Of a DNA stretch of 64,000 nt, positions 1 to 9,315 are shown one piece after another; position 1 is the stretch's first letter; each line of letters opens with the position of its first letter. The stretch covers positions 372,001-436,000 of the forward strand of contig NZ_WYEU01000001.1 of the NCBI RefSeq assembly GCF_015143595.1, written 5' to 3'. The DNA is from Sneathiella sp. P13V-1. Lineage in GTDB: Bacteria > Pseudomonadota > Alphaproteobacteria > Sneathiellales > Sneathiellaceae. The notes under the pieces are model-generated. The model was not told the DNA's origin, ran no database searches, and saw only the letters and a list, made by a program, of their open reading frames with translations. Position numbers and translations under genes: made by a program.

Positions 1-3000
1 CCATGGATGATGTCATCTTCGCGGGCACCACCAGCCGCCCTGCGAAAAACGCAGCTGAAGTTACACTTGGCCTTGATAACAAAGACCGAACTGCACCGCC
101 AAGCTATAACGAGAATGAAGAACTGGACGTTACCAGACGTATCCGGCGCGATACAGGCTCTGACTATCGCATTAACGGCAAAGTCACGCGCGCCCGTGAC
201 GTGCAGTTGTTATTTGCCGATATGGCAACGGGCGCAAACTCAACAGCCATCGTTAGTCAAGGCCGTGTGGGGTCGTTGATCAACGCCAAGCCAAAGGATC
301 GCCGTCACTTGCTAGAAGAAGCCGCAGGTATTTCAGGGCTTCATTCCCGCCGTCATGAGGCGGAACTTCGCCTTCGTGCCGCAGAAGGAAATCTGGAACG
401 GGTCGATGACGTCACGGGACAACTTGAAGTACAACTGGGTAGTTTAAAACGTCAGGCACGACAGGCCACACGCTATCGCAATATTTCTGGACATATCCGC
501 ACGGCGGAGGCGCTTCTTTATCTGAAACGACAGGAGATTGCCGAAGCTGCGCTGACAGAAGCCAAAGAAAAATATAAAGAGGCCAGCAGTGCTGTGGCAG
601 AGCTGACGAAGCATGTGGCCCTTGCGCAAAATGCATCGCTTAAAGCCGGCGAAGCCCTTTCCCCTCTTCGCGAAGCCGAAGCGGCGACAACAGCCAAGTT
701 GCAACGCCTGACGTTAGAGAAAGAACAAATCACCAGCGAAGAAGAGCGTATTCAGAAGACCAAGAAACAGCTTGAGGACCGAAAAAACCAGATCCAGAGC
801 GATATGGAACGTGAAAAAACGCTGGAACAAGAAGCTGAAGAAGCGCTTGTGCGTCTGGAAAAAGAAGAAAAAGAAATTGTGGCACTTACGGCAACTACAA
901 AGCCGGAAATCGAAAAAAGCAATGCCTTGATTTCTGAAAAACAACAACTGGTGCGCGAAACCCAGCAGGCACTGGATCATAAAACAGAAAGCCTCGCAGA
1001 AGAACGTGCGCGTCAAAACGCCTTGGAGCAACAGATACGCAATCTGGAGCAAAATCAGGAACGTCTTCAGAACCGGAAAAAAGAAACTGATAAAGAAATT
1101 CTGATTCTGCAAAATCAGCTCGCCAATATGGAAACCACTGACAACGCCTCCGATGAACTCAAAGGCCTGATTGCAAAACTGGACGATCTTAGTGTCCAGA
1201 TTGAGAGCGCGGAAGAGAAACGTCAGGAAGCAGATCGTATTGAGCGCTCCCTTCGCGACAAACTTCGCCAGCAGGAAAAAGATCTAACAGCAACTGAGAC
1301 CGAGATTAAAACTCTAGAGCGCATGATTGATCAGGGCCGCGATGGCAACTGGCGCCCTGTTGCGGATAATCTGAAAGTAAAAAGCGGGTATGAAAAGGCG
1401 CTCGGCGCGGCCCTTGGCGATGACCTGGATGCCCCGACCGATAACGGGGCGCCGTCCTTCTGGCAGATACGTGATGATTGCAAGATCTCTGCATCCGGAT
1501 CATCGCTTCCAACTCTTGATCAATATGTAAAGGGATCGGATGAGCTTCACCTTCGCCTGAAGCATATTCTTGTGGCAGGAACTGTCGAGGAAGCTGCGAA
1601 CGAGGCCTCAAATTTGTTGCCCGGATATCGTATCGTCACCAAGGAAGGTGACCTGTGGCGCTGGGATGGATATTCCCAAAAAGCGAGCGCCAAAACGGCA
1701 GCGACCATTCGGCTTGAGCAGAAAAACAGACTGCAGGAACTGCAAGCGGAGTTGGAAGAGAAATCACGCGCCACCTCTGCCATGGCAACTGAGCTTGAAG
1801 GAGCAGAGGAAAATCTGCAACTCCTTAAACAGCAGGAGCAGGAAGCCCGCGGCGCACGCCGTGATCTGGAAAAGCAACGGAACCAATTACAGTCGAAGGT
1901 TGCCGAGCAACAACGCGCCCTTAATGCAAAAACATCTCGTCTTGAAAGCCTTCAGGAAACCCAAAAAGAACAGGAAGTTGAGATCACTGACAGCGCTGGC
2001 AGCCTTAAGACCGCACGTGAAGACAGAACATCGCTTCCGGATTTGAGCGAATCACAAGCTGAAATTGAGCGCATGAAAAGCACACTGCGCGAATCTCGTG
2101 ATGAAATAGGCGGGATGAGAAGCCGTTTGGACAGTAAAATCCGAGAAATGGCAATTAAGGAAGACCGCTTAAAATCAATCGCGTCGGAAAAAGAAAGCTG
2201 GCGTCGACGTGTGGCCAGCATGGCTGATCATTTCTCACAATTGGAAATTCGATTCTCCAGCACCGAACAGGATCTGGAAGCGCTAGAGAACAAACCGCAA
2301 GAACTCGCCCAGAAACGTGGTCAGATCATGGATGAACTGGCCCGCGCAGAAGGCGCGCGCGCACAAGCACGCGAGCATGTGGAAGAGGCCGAAGCTGTAA
2401 AAAACCAATGCGAAAGTGCGCTAAGGGAAGCTGAACATGCGCTTGGTCGCTGCCGCGAGGAGCGCGTGCGTTATGAGGCGGACAAGGAACATTGCGAAAG
2501 CGACATTCAATCTCTGGCACAACAAATTGCAGAGAAACTGGATTGCGCCCCAAAAGATATTCGACCCGCCTGCCAGATCAATCAGGAAGAAGAACTTCCG
2601 CCTATTGATGTAAGTGAGCGGAAAGTCGAGCGTTTAAAGAAAGAACGCGACGGCATGGGGCCCGTGAACCTTCGGGCTGAGATTGAAGCCGAAGAAGTTA
2701 ATGAGCAACTGGAGACACTCCTGAATGAGCGTCAGGACCTTGAAGAAGCCATTGCTCGCTTACGGCAGGGAATTGCCAGCCTCAATAAGGAAGGCCGCGA
2801 ACGACTGCTTGTCGCCTTCAAAAAAGTGGATGAACATTTTCAGACGCTATTCAAGGAAGTGTTCGGCGGTGGTTACGCCCATTTAAAACTAACCGAATCA
2901 GAAGACCCGCTGGCAGCCGGTCTTGAGATTATGGCTAGCCCGCCAGGCAAACGACTACAGCTGATGTCCTTGTTGTCGGGCGGGGAACAGGCCCTAACTG

Positions 3001-3284
3001 CTGTAGCCTTGCTTTTTGCTGTATTTTTGACCAATCCTGCTCCAATCTGTGTACTGGATGAGGTGGACGCCCCGCTGGACGATGTGAATGTGGAACGGCT
3101 CTGTAATCTTCTGGATACCATTTCAAAGGATTCGGCGACCCGATTCCTTGTAGTTACCCACCATCCTATCACCATGGCACGAATGGATCGCCTATTCGGT
3201 GTCACCATGGCGGAACGCGGAATTTCTCAATTGGTGTCTGTTGATCTGACAAGGGCACAATTAATGACAAATGAGGTCGCCTAA
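1..3284 (+). CDS. smc: chromosome segregation protein SMC (5' end outside window)
   Basis: ATPase of the bacterial condensin that compacts and segregates the chromosome. About 1,095 residues are visible and the frame is open at base 1. The Walker A region expected within the first ~60 residues is missing, so the Met at base 3 is internal (the MDDVIFAGT region is normally well inside SMC). Seen in order: the end of the N-terminal head, a long Glu/Lys/Gln-rich coiled coil, a hinge around residues 445-580, the return coiled coil, then the C-terminal head with the ABC signature LLSGGEQ near residue 990, Walker B (CVLDEVDAPLD) near 1020, and a D-loop. The gene ends 162 bp before atpI. Identity is secure; only the truncation by the window edge limits it. 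Confidence 0.97.
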   Translation, partial: MDDVIFAGTTSRPAKNAAEVTLGLDNKDRTAPPSYNENEELDVTRRIRRDTGSDYRINGKVTRARDVQLLFADMATGANSTAIVSQGRVGSLINAKPKDRRHLLEEAAGISGLHSRRHEAELRLRAAEGNLERVDDVTGQLEVQLGSLKRQARQATRYRNISGHIRTAEALLYLKRQEIAEAALTEAKEKYKEASSAVAELTKHVALAQNASLKAGEALSPLREAEAATTAKLQRLTLEKEQITSEEERIQKTKKQLEDRKNQIQSDMEREKTLEQEAEEALVRLEKEEKEIVALTATTKPEIEKSNALISEKQQLVRETQQALDHKTESLAEERARQNALEQQIRNLEQNQERLQNRKKETDKEILILQNQLANMETTDNASDELKGLIAKLDDLSVQIESAEEKRQEADRIERSLRDKLRQQEKDLTATETEIKTLERMIDQGRDGNWRPVADNLKVKSGYEKALGAALGDDLDAPTDNGAPSFWQIRDDCKISASGSSLPTLDQYVKGSDELHLRLKHILVAGTVEEAANEASNLLPGYRIVTKEGDLWRWDGYSQKASAKTAATIRLEQKNRLQELQAELEEKSRATSAMATELEGAEENLQLLKQQEQEARGARRDLEKQRNQLQSKVAEQQRALNAKTSRLESLQETQKEQEVEITDSAGSLKTAREDRTSLPDLSESQAEIERMKSTLRESRDEIGGMRSRLDSKIREMAIKEDRLKSIASEKESWRRRVASMADHFSQLEIRFSSTEQDLEALENKPQELAQKRGQIMDELARAEGARAQAREHVEEAEAVKNQCESALREAEHALGRCREERVRYEADKEHCESDIQSLAQQIAEKLDCAPKDIRPACQINQEEELPPIDVSERKVERLKKERDGMGPVNLRAEIEAEEVNEQLETLLNERQDLEEAIARLRQGIASLNKEGRERLLVAFKKVDEHFQTLFKEVFGGGYAHLKLTESEDPLAAGLEIMASPPGKRLQLMSLLSGGEQALTAVALLFAVFLTNPAPICVLDEVDAPLDDVNVERLCNLLDTISKDSATRFLVVTHHPITMARMDRLFGVTMAERGISQLVSVDLTRAQLMTNEVA

Positions 3285-3358
3285 GCGCTTCGGGATCGGT
3301 TATTTCATGCCAGTTTGCCACAATATTCCAAACCTTACGAACAGGGCATGTTTGGACC

Positions 3359-3387
3359 TTGACAGCCTGATAGCCAGACCGTATGTT
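3359..3387 (+). promoter_or_regulatory. sigma70-type promoter of the F0 ATP synthase operon
   Basis: A perfect -35 TTGACA (3359-3364) is followed after exactly 17 bp by TATGTT (3382-3387), which predicts transcription starting near 3394, about 50 nt before atpI. It is the best promoter-like match in the smc-atpI gap. Inferred from consensus only. Confidence 0.6.
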
Positions 3388-3446
3388 TCCCGCGCTTTCA
3401 GTAGGGGAACCGATATGTCATTAATTTTTCGTGAAAATGAAAAAAA

Positions 3447-3761
3447 ATGACTGAACCGACCCCAAAGGAGAAAGAAGAATTTAGAGCTCGGCTTGAAAAG
3501 GCACGCCAGCAACACGAAAGTGGAACCTGGGACGGACGCCTGAAAGTGGAGCGAACCGGCGCAATAGGACGGGCTTGGCGACTTTCAGTCGAGATTTTAG
3601 CGGCCTTTCTTGTTTGTGGCGGTCTTGGCTGGTGGTTGGACCAATGGTTGGGCACTCAGCCGATTTTATTGCTGGTGTTTGTCGTGCTGGGTATGGTAGT
3701 TGGCGTCTATAACGTCTACAAAGTCGCCCGGGCAATGAACCCAGAGGATTTTGAAGATTAA
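3447..3761 (+). CDS. atpI: ATP synthase accessory protein AtpI
   Basis: Small membrane protein encoded first in F0 operons and thought to help assemble the c-ring. 104 residues: a charged N-terminal tail (Glu/Lys/Arg-rich, about 40 residues) and two hydrophobic segments, roughly residues 46-66 and 73-93, with the short WWLDQWLG turn between them. This is the AtpI/F0F1-ATPase assembly family layout in alphaproteobacteria. It is followed 59 bp later by atpB. The ribosome binding site is weak (an A-rich run before the ATG). The call rests on position plus topology, since the family is poorly conserved. Confidence 0.88.
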   Translation: MTEPTPKEKEEFRARLEKARQQHESGTWDGRLKVERTGAIGRAWRLSVEILAAFLVCGGLGWWLDQWLGTQPILLLVFVVLGMVVGVYNVYKVARAMNPEDFED

Positions 3762-3820
3762 GGGGCAGAGTGCAATCTCGGCCCTTTTAGTGTGGAACAT
3801 ATTAAGGCGGGAATAGTATC

Positions 3821-4558
3821 GTGGCAGAAGGTCAAAGCCCCTTAGCGCAGTTCGAAATTAAACGGCTCGTTGAATTGAATGCCGGTGGAGTGGATGTATC
3901 CTTCACCAACTCCTCCCTGTTCATGATTATTGCTGTTGCAGCAATCACCCTGTTCCTGACATGGAGCATGCGCGGACGGGCAATGGTCCCAGGCCGTATG
4001 CAATCACTCGCAGAACTCAGTTACGAGTTCATCGCCAATATGCTGAAGGAAAATGTCGGCTCCGAAGGCCGCAAGTATTTTCCATTCATCTTCTCCATTT
4101 TCATGTTTGTACTGTTCTGTAACCTGATCGGCATGATCCCTTACAGCTTTACAGTCACAAGCCACATCATCGTAACTTTCGGTTTGGCAGCATTGGTATT
4201 TGTTACCGTTACTCTGGTTGGTATTTTCCGCCACGGTTTCAAATTCCTGTCATTCTTCGTCCCAAGCGGCGTTCCTGCTGTCCTTTTGGTGATCCTGATC
4301 CCGATCGAAGTTATCTCATACTTCGTGCGTCCAATCAGTCTTTCTGTTCGTCTGTTTGCGAACATGCTGGCCGGTCACACGTTGATGAAGGTTTTTGGTG
4401 CATTTGTAATTGCACTCAGCTGGTGGGGTGGCTGGTTGCCTCTCGCCTTTATTTCGGCACTGACTGGTCTGGAATTCCTTGTGGCATTCCTGCAGGCTTA
4501 CGTTTTCGCAATCCTGTCCTGTCTGTACCTGAATGATGCCGTTCATTTGCATCACTAA
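3821..4558 (+). CDS. atpB: F0F1 ATP synthase subunit a
   Basis: Stator subunit forming the proton half-channels against the c-ring in the inner membrane. 245 residues from a GTG start preceded by AAGGCGGGAA. Several hydrophobic helices are visible. The essential arginine is Arg177 in SLSVRLFANMLAGH, the equivalent of E. coli Arg210. The C-terminal helix motif (EFLVAFLQAYVFAILS) is also typical. Second gene of the F0 operon. Confidence 0.97.
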   Translation: MAEGQSPLAQFEIKRLVELNAGGVDVSFTNSSLFMIIAVAAITLFLTWSMRGRAMVPGRMQSLAELSYEFIANMLKENVGSEGRKYFPFIFSIFMFVLFCNLIGMIPYSFTVTSHIIVTFGLAALVFVTVTLVGIFRHGFKFLSFFVPSGVPAVLLVILIPIEVISYFVRPISLSVRLFANMLAGHTLMKVFGAFVIALSWWGGWLPLAFISALTGLEFLVAFLQAYVFAILSCLYLNDAVHLHH

Positions 4559-4614
4559 GTTTTTGATATTGTCTAAACAAATAGATTGTTCTTGTTGAAA
4601 GAAGGAAGATTATC

Positions 4615-4839
4615 ATGGAAGTAGAAGCCGCTAAAATGATTGGTGCCGGTCTCGCGACTATCGCTCTGGCTGGTGTTGGTCTTGGTCTCGGTAACATCTT
4701 CGGATCTTACATCTCTGGTTCTCTGCGCAACCCTGCTGCAGCTCCGAAAGTATTCGGTAACGTTCTGCTGGCATTCGCCCTGACAGAAGCTGTTGCGCTG
4801 TTCGCGCTGGTTATTGCGTTCTTGATCCTGTTTGCCTAA
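4615..4839 (+). CDS. atpE: F0F1 ATP synthase subunit c
   Basis: Proteolipid of the rotating c-ring. 74 residues forming a two-helix hairpin: a Gly-rich first helix ([11 protein letters not shown]), the polar loop RNP at 38-40 that contacts the gamma/epsilon foot, and a second helix carrying the proton-binding carboxylate Glu58 (ALTEAVALF). The length is typical for alphaproteobacteria. It has a strong ribosome binding site (GAAGGAAG) as expected for a subunit needed in many copies. It lies 56 bp after atpB. Confidence 0.97.
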   Translation: MEVEAAKMIGAGLATIALAGVGLGLGNIFGSYISGSLRNPAAAPKVFGNVLLAFALTEAVALFALVIAFLILFA

Positions 4840-4893
4840 GAACTTCAACAGTTACGTTGAAGTCCCTTAAACTCTAGGTATTTAGGAACGGGT

Positions 4894-5385
4894 ATGCCGC
4901 AGTTAAATTTTGCAGACTTCCCACCACAGCTTGTGTGGCTGGCTATTAGCTTCATCGTCCTTTATGTGGCGATGGCGAAAGTAGCTGTGCCACGCATCGC
5001 AGAGGTACTGGAAAGTCGTCAGGACCGCATTGCCCGGGATTTGGACGAAGCCAAGCGCTTGAGTGAAGAATCCGATAAGGCAAAGGCGGAGTACGAAGCT
5101 GCGCTGGAAGAAGCTCGGGCAAAAGCCCACGGCATGGTTACCGAATTGAAGGCAACCTTGTCCAAAGAGCAGGAAGCCAGCCGTGTCGATCTTGAAGCCA
5201 AACTTGCTTCCAAATCTGCCGAAGCGGAGAAGTCCATTGCGGCAGCCAAGGATGAGGCACTGTCAAACGTGCGTCAGATCGCAGGTGAAGCTGCTAAGGC
5301 AACCGTCTCCAAACTTGTTTCCATTGATCTGGCAGACGGCGATGTCGATGCTGCGATCGAAGCAAGTGCGAAAGGGAGGGTTTGA
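4894..5385 (+). CDS. atpG: F0F1 ATP synthase subunit b'
   Basis: One of two different peripheral-stalk subunits (b' and b), an arrangement known from photosynthetic bacteria and alphaproteobacteria. 163 residues: a short N-terminus with the PQLNFADFPPQ region, a single membrane helix around residues 14-31, then a long Lys/Glu/Ala-rich coiled coil that dimerises with b. It ends in TGA 2 bp before the probable ATG of atpF, so the pair is likely translationally coupled. Some databases name this gene atpF2 or atpX. Confidence 0.92.
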   Translation: MPQLNFADFPPQLVWLAISFIVLYVAMAKVAVPRIAEVLESRQDRIARDLDEAKRLSEESDKAKAEYEAALEEARAKAHGMVTELKATLSKEQEASRVDLEAKLASKSAEAEKSIAAAKDEALSNVRQIAGEAAKATVSKLVSIDLADGDVDAAIEASAKGRV

Positions 5386-5387
5386 TC

Positions 5388-5873
5388 ATGTTATCTGATC
5401 CTACTTTTTGGGTAGCCGTTGCTTTTGCTATTTTCATCGGGATCCTGCTTTATGTGAAGGTTCCAGGCATTATCGCCAAACAGCTGGATGATCGCGCAGA
5501 GCGCATCAAGAACGAACTTGATGAAGCTCAGAAACTGCGTGAAGACGCCCAGGCTATGTTTGCTGATTACCAGCGTCGCCAACGTGACGCCATGGCAACT
5601 GCCGAGGAAATTGTTGCAAAAGCCAAGGAAGATGCTGAAATCCTCCGTAAGGAGAGCGAAGCCGAGCTGGAAGCTACTCTGAAACGCCGTCAGGAAATGG
5701 CTGAAGCCAAAATCCGTCAGGCAGAAGAGAAAGCCCTGGCTGAAGTCCAGAGCCTTGCTGTTGATGTGGCTGTTGCCGCAGCAGAGAAGCTCATGAAGGA
5801 AAACATCAAGGCCAAAGAAGGCGGTGCCTTGATCGACCAGTCTATTAAAGATCTCGGCTCTCAGTTAAACTAA
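5388..5873 (+). CDS. atpF: F0F1 ATP synthase subunit b
   Basis: Peripheral-stalk partner of b'. 161 residues from the ATG at 5388, which sits 7 nt after a strong GGGAGGG ribosome binding site. A TTG at 5382 in the same frame would overlap the stop of b' but fits the ribosome binding site less well. One N-terminal membrane helix (FWVAVAFAIFIGILLYV) is followed by a charged coiled coil to residue ~145. It is the last gene of the operon, 24 bp before a terminator. The F1 genes (delta, alpha, gamma, beta, epsilon) are not here, which is normal for alphaproteobacteria. Confidence 0.94.
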   Translation: MLSDPTFWVAVAFAIFIGILLYVKVPGIIAKQLDDRAERIKNELDEAQKLREDAQAMFADYQRRQRDAMATAEEIVAKAKEDAEILRKESEAELEATLKRRQEMAEAKIRQAEEKALAEVQSLAVDVAVAAAEKLMKENIKAKEGGALIDQSIKDLGSQLN

Positions 5874-5897
5874 GCGATAGCCTGATACTAAAAAGAA

Positions 5898-5922
5898 CCT
5901 CGCCTATGGCGGGGTTTTTTTT
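5898..5922 (+). terminator. Rho-independent terminator of the F0 operon
   Basis: Stem CCTCGCC / GGCGGGG (5898-5904 with 5908-5914, one T-G wobble), a 3-nt loop, then eight T residues (5915-5922), 24 bp after the atpF stop. Confidence 0.88.
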
Positions 5923-5964
5923 GGCCTATTCACAGCCCTGCATTTTCTGTACTTCTAGTGAACT

Positions 5965-5993
5965 AAAAAAAACCCCTGCCTTTCGACAGGGGT
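5965..5993 (-). terminator. Rho-independent terminator of the gcv operon
   Basis: Perfect 8-bp stem AACCCCTG / CAGGGGTT (5971-5978 with 5986-5993). On the minus strand it is followed by a run of U (A tract 5965-5970 on the plus strand). It lies about 20 bp beyond the gcvPB stop. Together with 5898-5922 it insulates the two convergent operons. Confidence 0.85.
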
Positions 5994-6013
5994 TAGTTTG
6001 GGAGCTCCAACGC

Positions 6014-7573
6014 CTAGTCGGCGTCGGAGGGGGTCCAGCGCAGCACGGGCTTACGGGCTGCACTGGTTTCATCCAGGCGCCGCCGAGGTGCGAAACGCGG
6101 TGCCTGGGTGAAGAAGTCTGGATCGTTCCCGGTCTGCGCTTTTGTCACCAGGTGACGCATGCTTCCGATAAACATATCCAGGGTTTCTTTGCTCTCACTT
6201 TCTGTTGGCTCAATCAGCATGGCGCCATGAACCACAAGTGGGAAATACATAGTCATTGGATGATAGCCTTCATCGATCATCGCCTTGGCGATATCAAGGG
6301 TAGTTACTCCAGTATCTTTCAAACTGCTATCGTCAAACAACGCTTCATGCATGCAGATCCCGTCAAATGGGGAATTGAGAATATCGTTGAGACCAACACG
6401 CACATAGTTGGCGTTCAAAACTGCATCCTCTGCAATCTGTTTAAGGCCGTCTGATCCGTGGCTTAGCATGTAAGCGAGGGCACGGATAAACATACCCATC
6501 TGCCCGTGGAAGCCTTTCATGCGGCCAAAGCTTGCTTCTGCGTCCCCTTCTACGTTTTCCTGAAGGCGATATTCATCTCCCTCTTTCACTACGTAAGGAA
6601 CGGGAGCATAGGCCGCAAGTGCATCAGACAGAACAACTGGACCAGAACCCGGACCACCCCCGCCATGCGGTGTGGAGAAGGTTTTATGCAGATTGATATG
6701 CATCGCATCTACACCAAGATCTCCAACACGTGTACGGCCAAGAATGGCGTTCAGGTTTGCTCCGTCACAGTAGAAATAACCCCCGACACCATGAATAAGA
6801 TCGGCGATTTCCTTCACGTCTGTTTCAAACAGTCCGCAAGTATTTGGATTTGTCAGCATAACGCCAGCCACATCCGGGCCGAGTTTTGCTTTAAAGGCTT
6901 CCATATCCATGCGTCCATCAGGACGGGCTTGAACTGGATCCACTTTATAACCACACAGAGCCGCAGTTGCCGGGTTTGTACCGTGCGCTGATTCTGGAAC
7001 CAGAATGCGTGTACGGGCCTCTCCTTTTGCATCATGGGCCGCACGAATAGCCATCACACCGCATAGCTCACCGTGGGCACCCGCTGCGGGCGACATGGCA
7101 ACCGCTGGCATGCCAGTGATGGTCTTCAGCCACTCACCAAGATCATGGATAAGCTCCAGCGCGCCCTGAACTGTTTCTGTTGGCTGCAAAGGGTGAATAT
7201 CACCCAGCCCCATAATTCGCGCAGATTTCTCATTAATGCGCGGGTTATGCTTCATGGTACAGGAACCAAGAGGATAGAAACCGGCATCAATAGAATAGTT
7301 CTGACGGCTAAGACGCACATAATGGCGTAGCACCTGAGGTTCAGACAAATCTGGCAGACCAATAGCACCTTCACGATCCAGACCACCAAGGCGACTTTTT
7401 ACCGCTTTGGGTTCAGGCAGATCGACACCGATACGTCCAGGTTCCCCTTGATCAAAGATCAAAGGTGTTTCCAGATTAAGTGCTTTGTTCCCTGTGAAGG
7501 TTTCAACCAGATCTGATTCTGTATCTGACGCTTCGGGGCGTGTTGGTCGTCCTACATTATTAAGCATCGACAA
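6014..7573 (-). CDS. gcvPB: glycine dehydrogenase (decarboxylating) subunit 2, P-protein C-terminal half
   Basis: PLP-bearing half of the split P-protein of the glycine cleavage system. It decarboxylates glycine and loads the aminomethyl group on lipoyl-GcvH. 519 residues. Lys297 in the INLHKTFSTPHGGGGPG motif is the expected PLP Schiff-base lysine. Upstream FYPLGSCTMKHNP and SAHGTNPATAA are also family signatures. Its start overlaps the end of gcvPA by 14 bp, so translation is probably coupled. Last gene of gcvT-H-PA-PB. Confidence 0.96.
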   Translation of the reverse strand: MSMLNNVGRPTRPEASDTESDLVETFTGNKALNLETPLIFDQGEPGRIGVDLPEPKAVKSRLGGLDREGAIGLPDLSEPQVLRHYVRLSRQNYSIDAGFYPLGSCTMKHNPRINEKSARIMGLGDIHPLQPTETVQGALELIHDLGEWLKTITGMPAVAMSPAAGAHGELCGVMAIRAAHDAKGEARTRILVPESAHGTNPATAALCGYKVDPVQARPDGRMDMEAFKAKLGPDVAGVMLTNPNTCGLFETDVKEIADLIHGVGGYFYCDGANLNAILGRTRVGDLGVDAMHINLHKTFSTPHGGGGPGSGPVVLSDALAAYAPVPYVVKEGDEYRLQENVEGDAEASFGRMKGFHGQMGMFIRALAYMLSHGSDGLKQIAEDAVLNANYVRVGLNDILNSPFDGICMHEALFDDSSLKDTGVTTLDIAKAMIDEGYHPMTMYFPLVVHGAMLIEPTESESKETLDMFIGSMRHLVTKAQTGNDPDFFTQAPRFAPRRRLDETSAARKPVLRWTPSDAD

Positions 7574-8909
7574 TCTCCTTCAGCGCAGAAACAAACTGAT
7601 CAATTTCCTCATCAGTAGACGTTTCAGTGACAGCCACCAGCAGAAGGTGCTTCGCTCCTTCCACATCCGGCATCAGACGAGAGACAGGAACACCGCCCAA
7701 AATCTCTTGCTCAGCCAGTTTTCCAACAACCTCTTCTGCGTCTACAGGCAAACGCAGAGTAAATTCATTGAAGAAACTGTCATTCACAAGCTCCACGCCT
7801 CTAAGAGCGGTAAGTTTGTCAGCCGTATCCGCAGCCAGCGCATGATTAACCTGCGCCAGTTTTGTAAATCCGGTTTCACCAAGCAAGCTCATGTGAATGC
7901 TAAAAGCGAGTGAGCAAAGACCTGCATTTGTACAGATATTACTTGTCGCTTTTTCACGGCGAATATGCTGTTCACGCGTGGACAATGTCAGAACGAAACC
8001 TCGGTTTCCTTCCTGATCCACTGTTTCACCGCACAGGCGACCAGGCATCTGGCGCACATATTTCTGGCGTGTCGCGAACAGCCCAACATATGGCCCGCCA
8101 TATGACAGTGGCACACCAATTGACTGACCTTCACCGACAACAATATCGGCGCCCATTGCACCTGGTGATTTAACGGCTCCCAACGAGACAACCTCGGTAA
8201 CAACCACAACCAGAAGCGCACCAACTTCATGACAGGCGTCTGCAAGATCGCTTAAGTCCTGAAGGCGGCCAAAGAAGTCAGGGTTTTGTACAACAACACA
8301 AGCAATCTCTTTGGAAAGCCCGCTGGTCAGATCTTCACCACCATCTGTCGCAACAGGTAATGATTCAGCGGAAAACTCAGTGAACTGAAGTGTTGTGTCA
8401 GTGACCTGCCTATAGTGGGGGTGAAGGTTACCTGACAGAATAGCTTTTTTACGGCGTGTGGCACGACATGCCATCAAAACCGCTTCCGCACAGGCAGTTG
8501 CCCCGTCATACATGGACGCGTTGGCCACATCCATACCAGTGATCATGGCAACCTGTGTCTGAAACTCAAACAGGGCCTGCAATGTGCCCTGACTGATTTC
8601 CGGCTGGTAAGGTGTATAGGCTGTCAAAAACTCTGACCGCTGGATCAGATGATCAACAACTGTCGGAACATGGTGGCGATAGGCACCACCGCCAATGAAA
8701 AAAGGTATACCGGCCGGAGACAGGTTTTTCCGTCCGTAGGCGTGCATGCGACGATCAACTTCCAGTTCAGTTTTATGCGTCGGCAGATCAAGTAAACCTT
8801 CCACACGTGCACTGGCCGGAATATCGGCGAACAGATCGTCTACTGATCCAACACCAACTTTTTCCAGCATCTCCCGCCGCTGCTCAGCGGTATGGGGCAT
8901 ATATCTCAT
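7560..8909 (-). CDS. gcvPA: glycine dehydrogenase (decarboxylating) subunit 1, P-protein N-terminal half
   Basis: Partner subunit of GcvPB; the two form the alpha2beta2 P-protein. 449 residues starting [15 protein letters not shown]. Family motifs include FIGGGAYRHHVPTVVD, the YTPYQPEISQGTLQ stretch and YDGATACAEA. There is no PLP lysine motif, as expected for subunit 1. Its ATG shares one base with the gcvH stop (TAATG), a coupling signal. A split P-protein is known in Firmicutes and in some alphaproteobacteria. Confidence 0.96.
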   Translation of the reverse strand: MRYMPHTAEQRREMLEKVGVGSVDDLFADIPASARVEGLLDLPTHKTELEVDRRMHAYGRKNLSPAGIPFFIGGGAYRHHVPTVVDHLIQRSEFLTAYTPYQPEISQGTLQALFEFQTQVAMITGMDVANASMYDGATACAEAVLMACRATRRKKAILSGNLHPHYRQVTDTTLQFTEFSAESLPVATDGGEDLTSGLSKEIACVVVQNPDFFGRLQDLSDLADACHEVGALLVVVVTEVVSLGAVKSPGAMGADIVVGEGQSIGVPLSYGGPYVGLFATRQKYVRQMPGRLCGETVDQEGNRGFVLTLSTREQHIRREKATSNICTNAGLCSLAFSIHMSLLGETGFTKLAQVNHALAADTADKLTALRGVELVNDSFFNEFTLRLPVDAEEVVGKLAEQEILGGVPVSRLMPDVEGAKHLLLVAVTETSTDEEIDQFVSALKEIVDA

Positions 8910-9283
8910 TAGGCAAGACCTTTTACATATTCCTGATACGCAGCTTCATCCATCAGACCATCAGCTTCACTTGCGTCACTGACTTTCAGTTTCGCAAACC
9001 AGCCATCGCCTTCAGCGTCCTCATTAACCTGAGACGGGTTATCTTCAAGGCCTTCGTTCACCTCAACCACTTCACCAGTGATCGGAGCGTAAACTTCAGA
9101 GGCGGCCTTTACACTTTCAACAACGGCCAGCTCATCGCCTTTACTCATTTCCGCGCCAACTTCAGGCACTTCAACAAATACGACATCGCCCAGTTGTTCC
9201 TGCGCATAGTTACTGATGCCAACAGTAGCTGTTTCGCCATCAATGCTGACCCACTCGTGATCTTCAGTGTATTTCTTTGTCAT
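8909..9283 (-). CDS. gcvH: glycine cleavage system H protein
   Basis: Lipoyl carrier that shuttles the aminomethyl group between P, T and L proteins. 124 residues, the usual length. The lipoylated lysine is Lys59 in [12 protein letters not shown]. The N-terminus [11 protein letters not shown] is typical. It lies 32 bp downstream of gcvT and overlaps gcvPA by one base. The L-protein (lipoamide dehydrogenase) is not in this window and is probably shared with 2-oxoacid dehydrogenases elsewhere. Confidence 0.97.
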   Translation of the reverse strand: MTKKYTEDHEWVSIDGETATVGISNYAQEQLGDVVFVEVPEVGAEMSKGDELAVVESVKAASEVYAPITGEVVEVNEGLEDNPSQVNEDAEGDGWFAKLKVSDASEADGLMDEAAYQEYVKGLA

Positions 9284-9315
9284 AGTCTCATTCCTGTAAT
9301 TTGAGAGGAGCCGCG

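Noticed and set aside
3-5. ATG at base 3 as the start of smc
   Set aside because: The preceding SMC head with Walker A is needed and the frame is open at base 1.
5906-6454. 182-codon plus-strand frame
   Set aside because: Runs through two terminators and antisense to gcvPB.
8807-9304. 165-codon plus-strand frame
   Set aside because: Antisense to gcvPA and gcvH.
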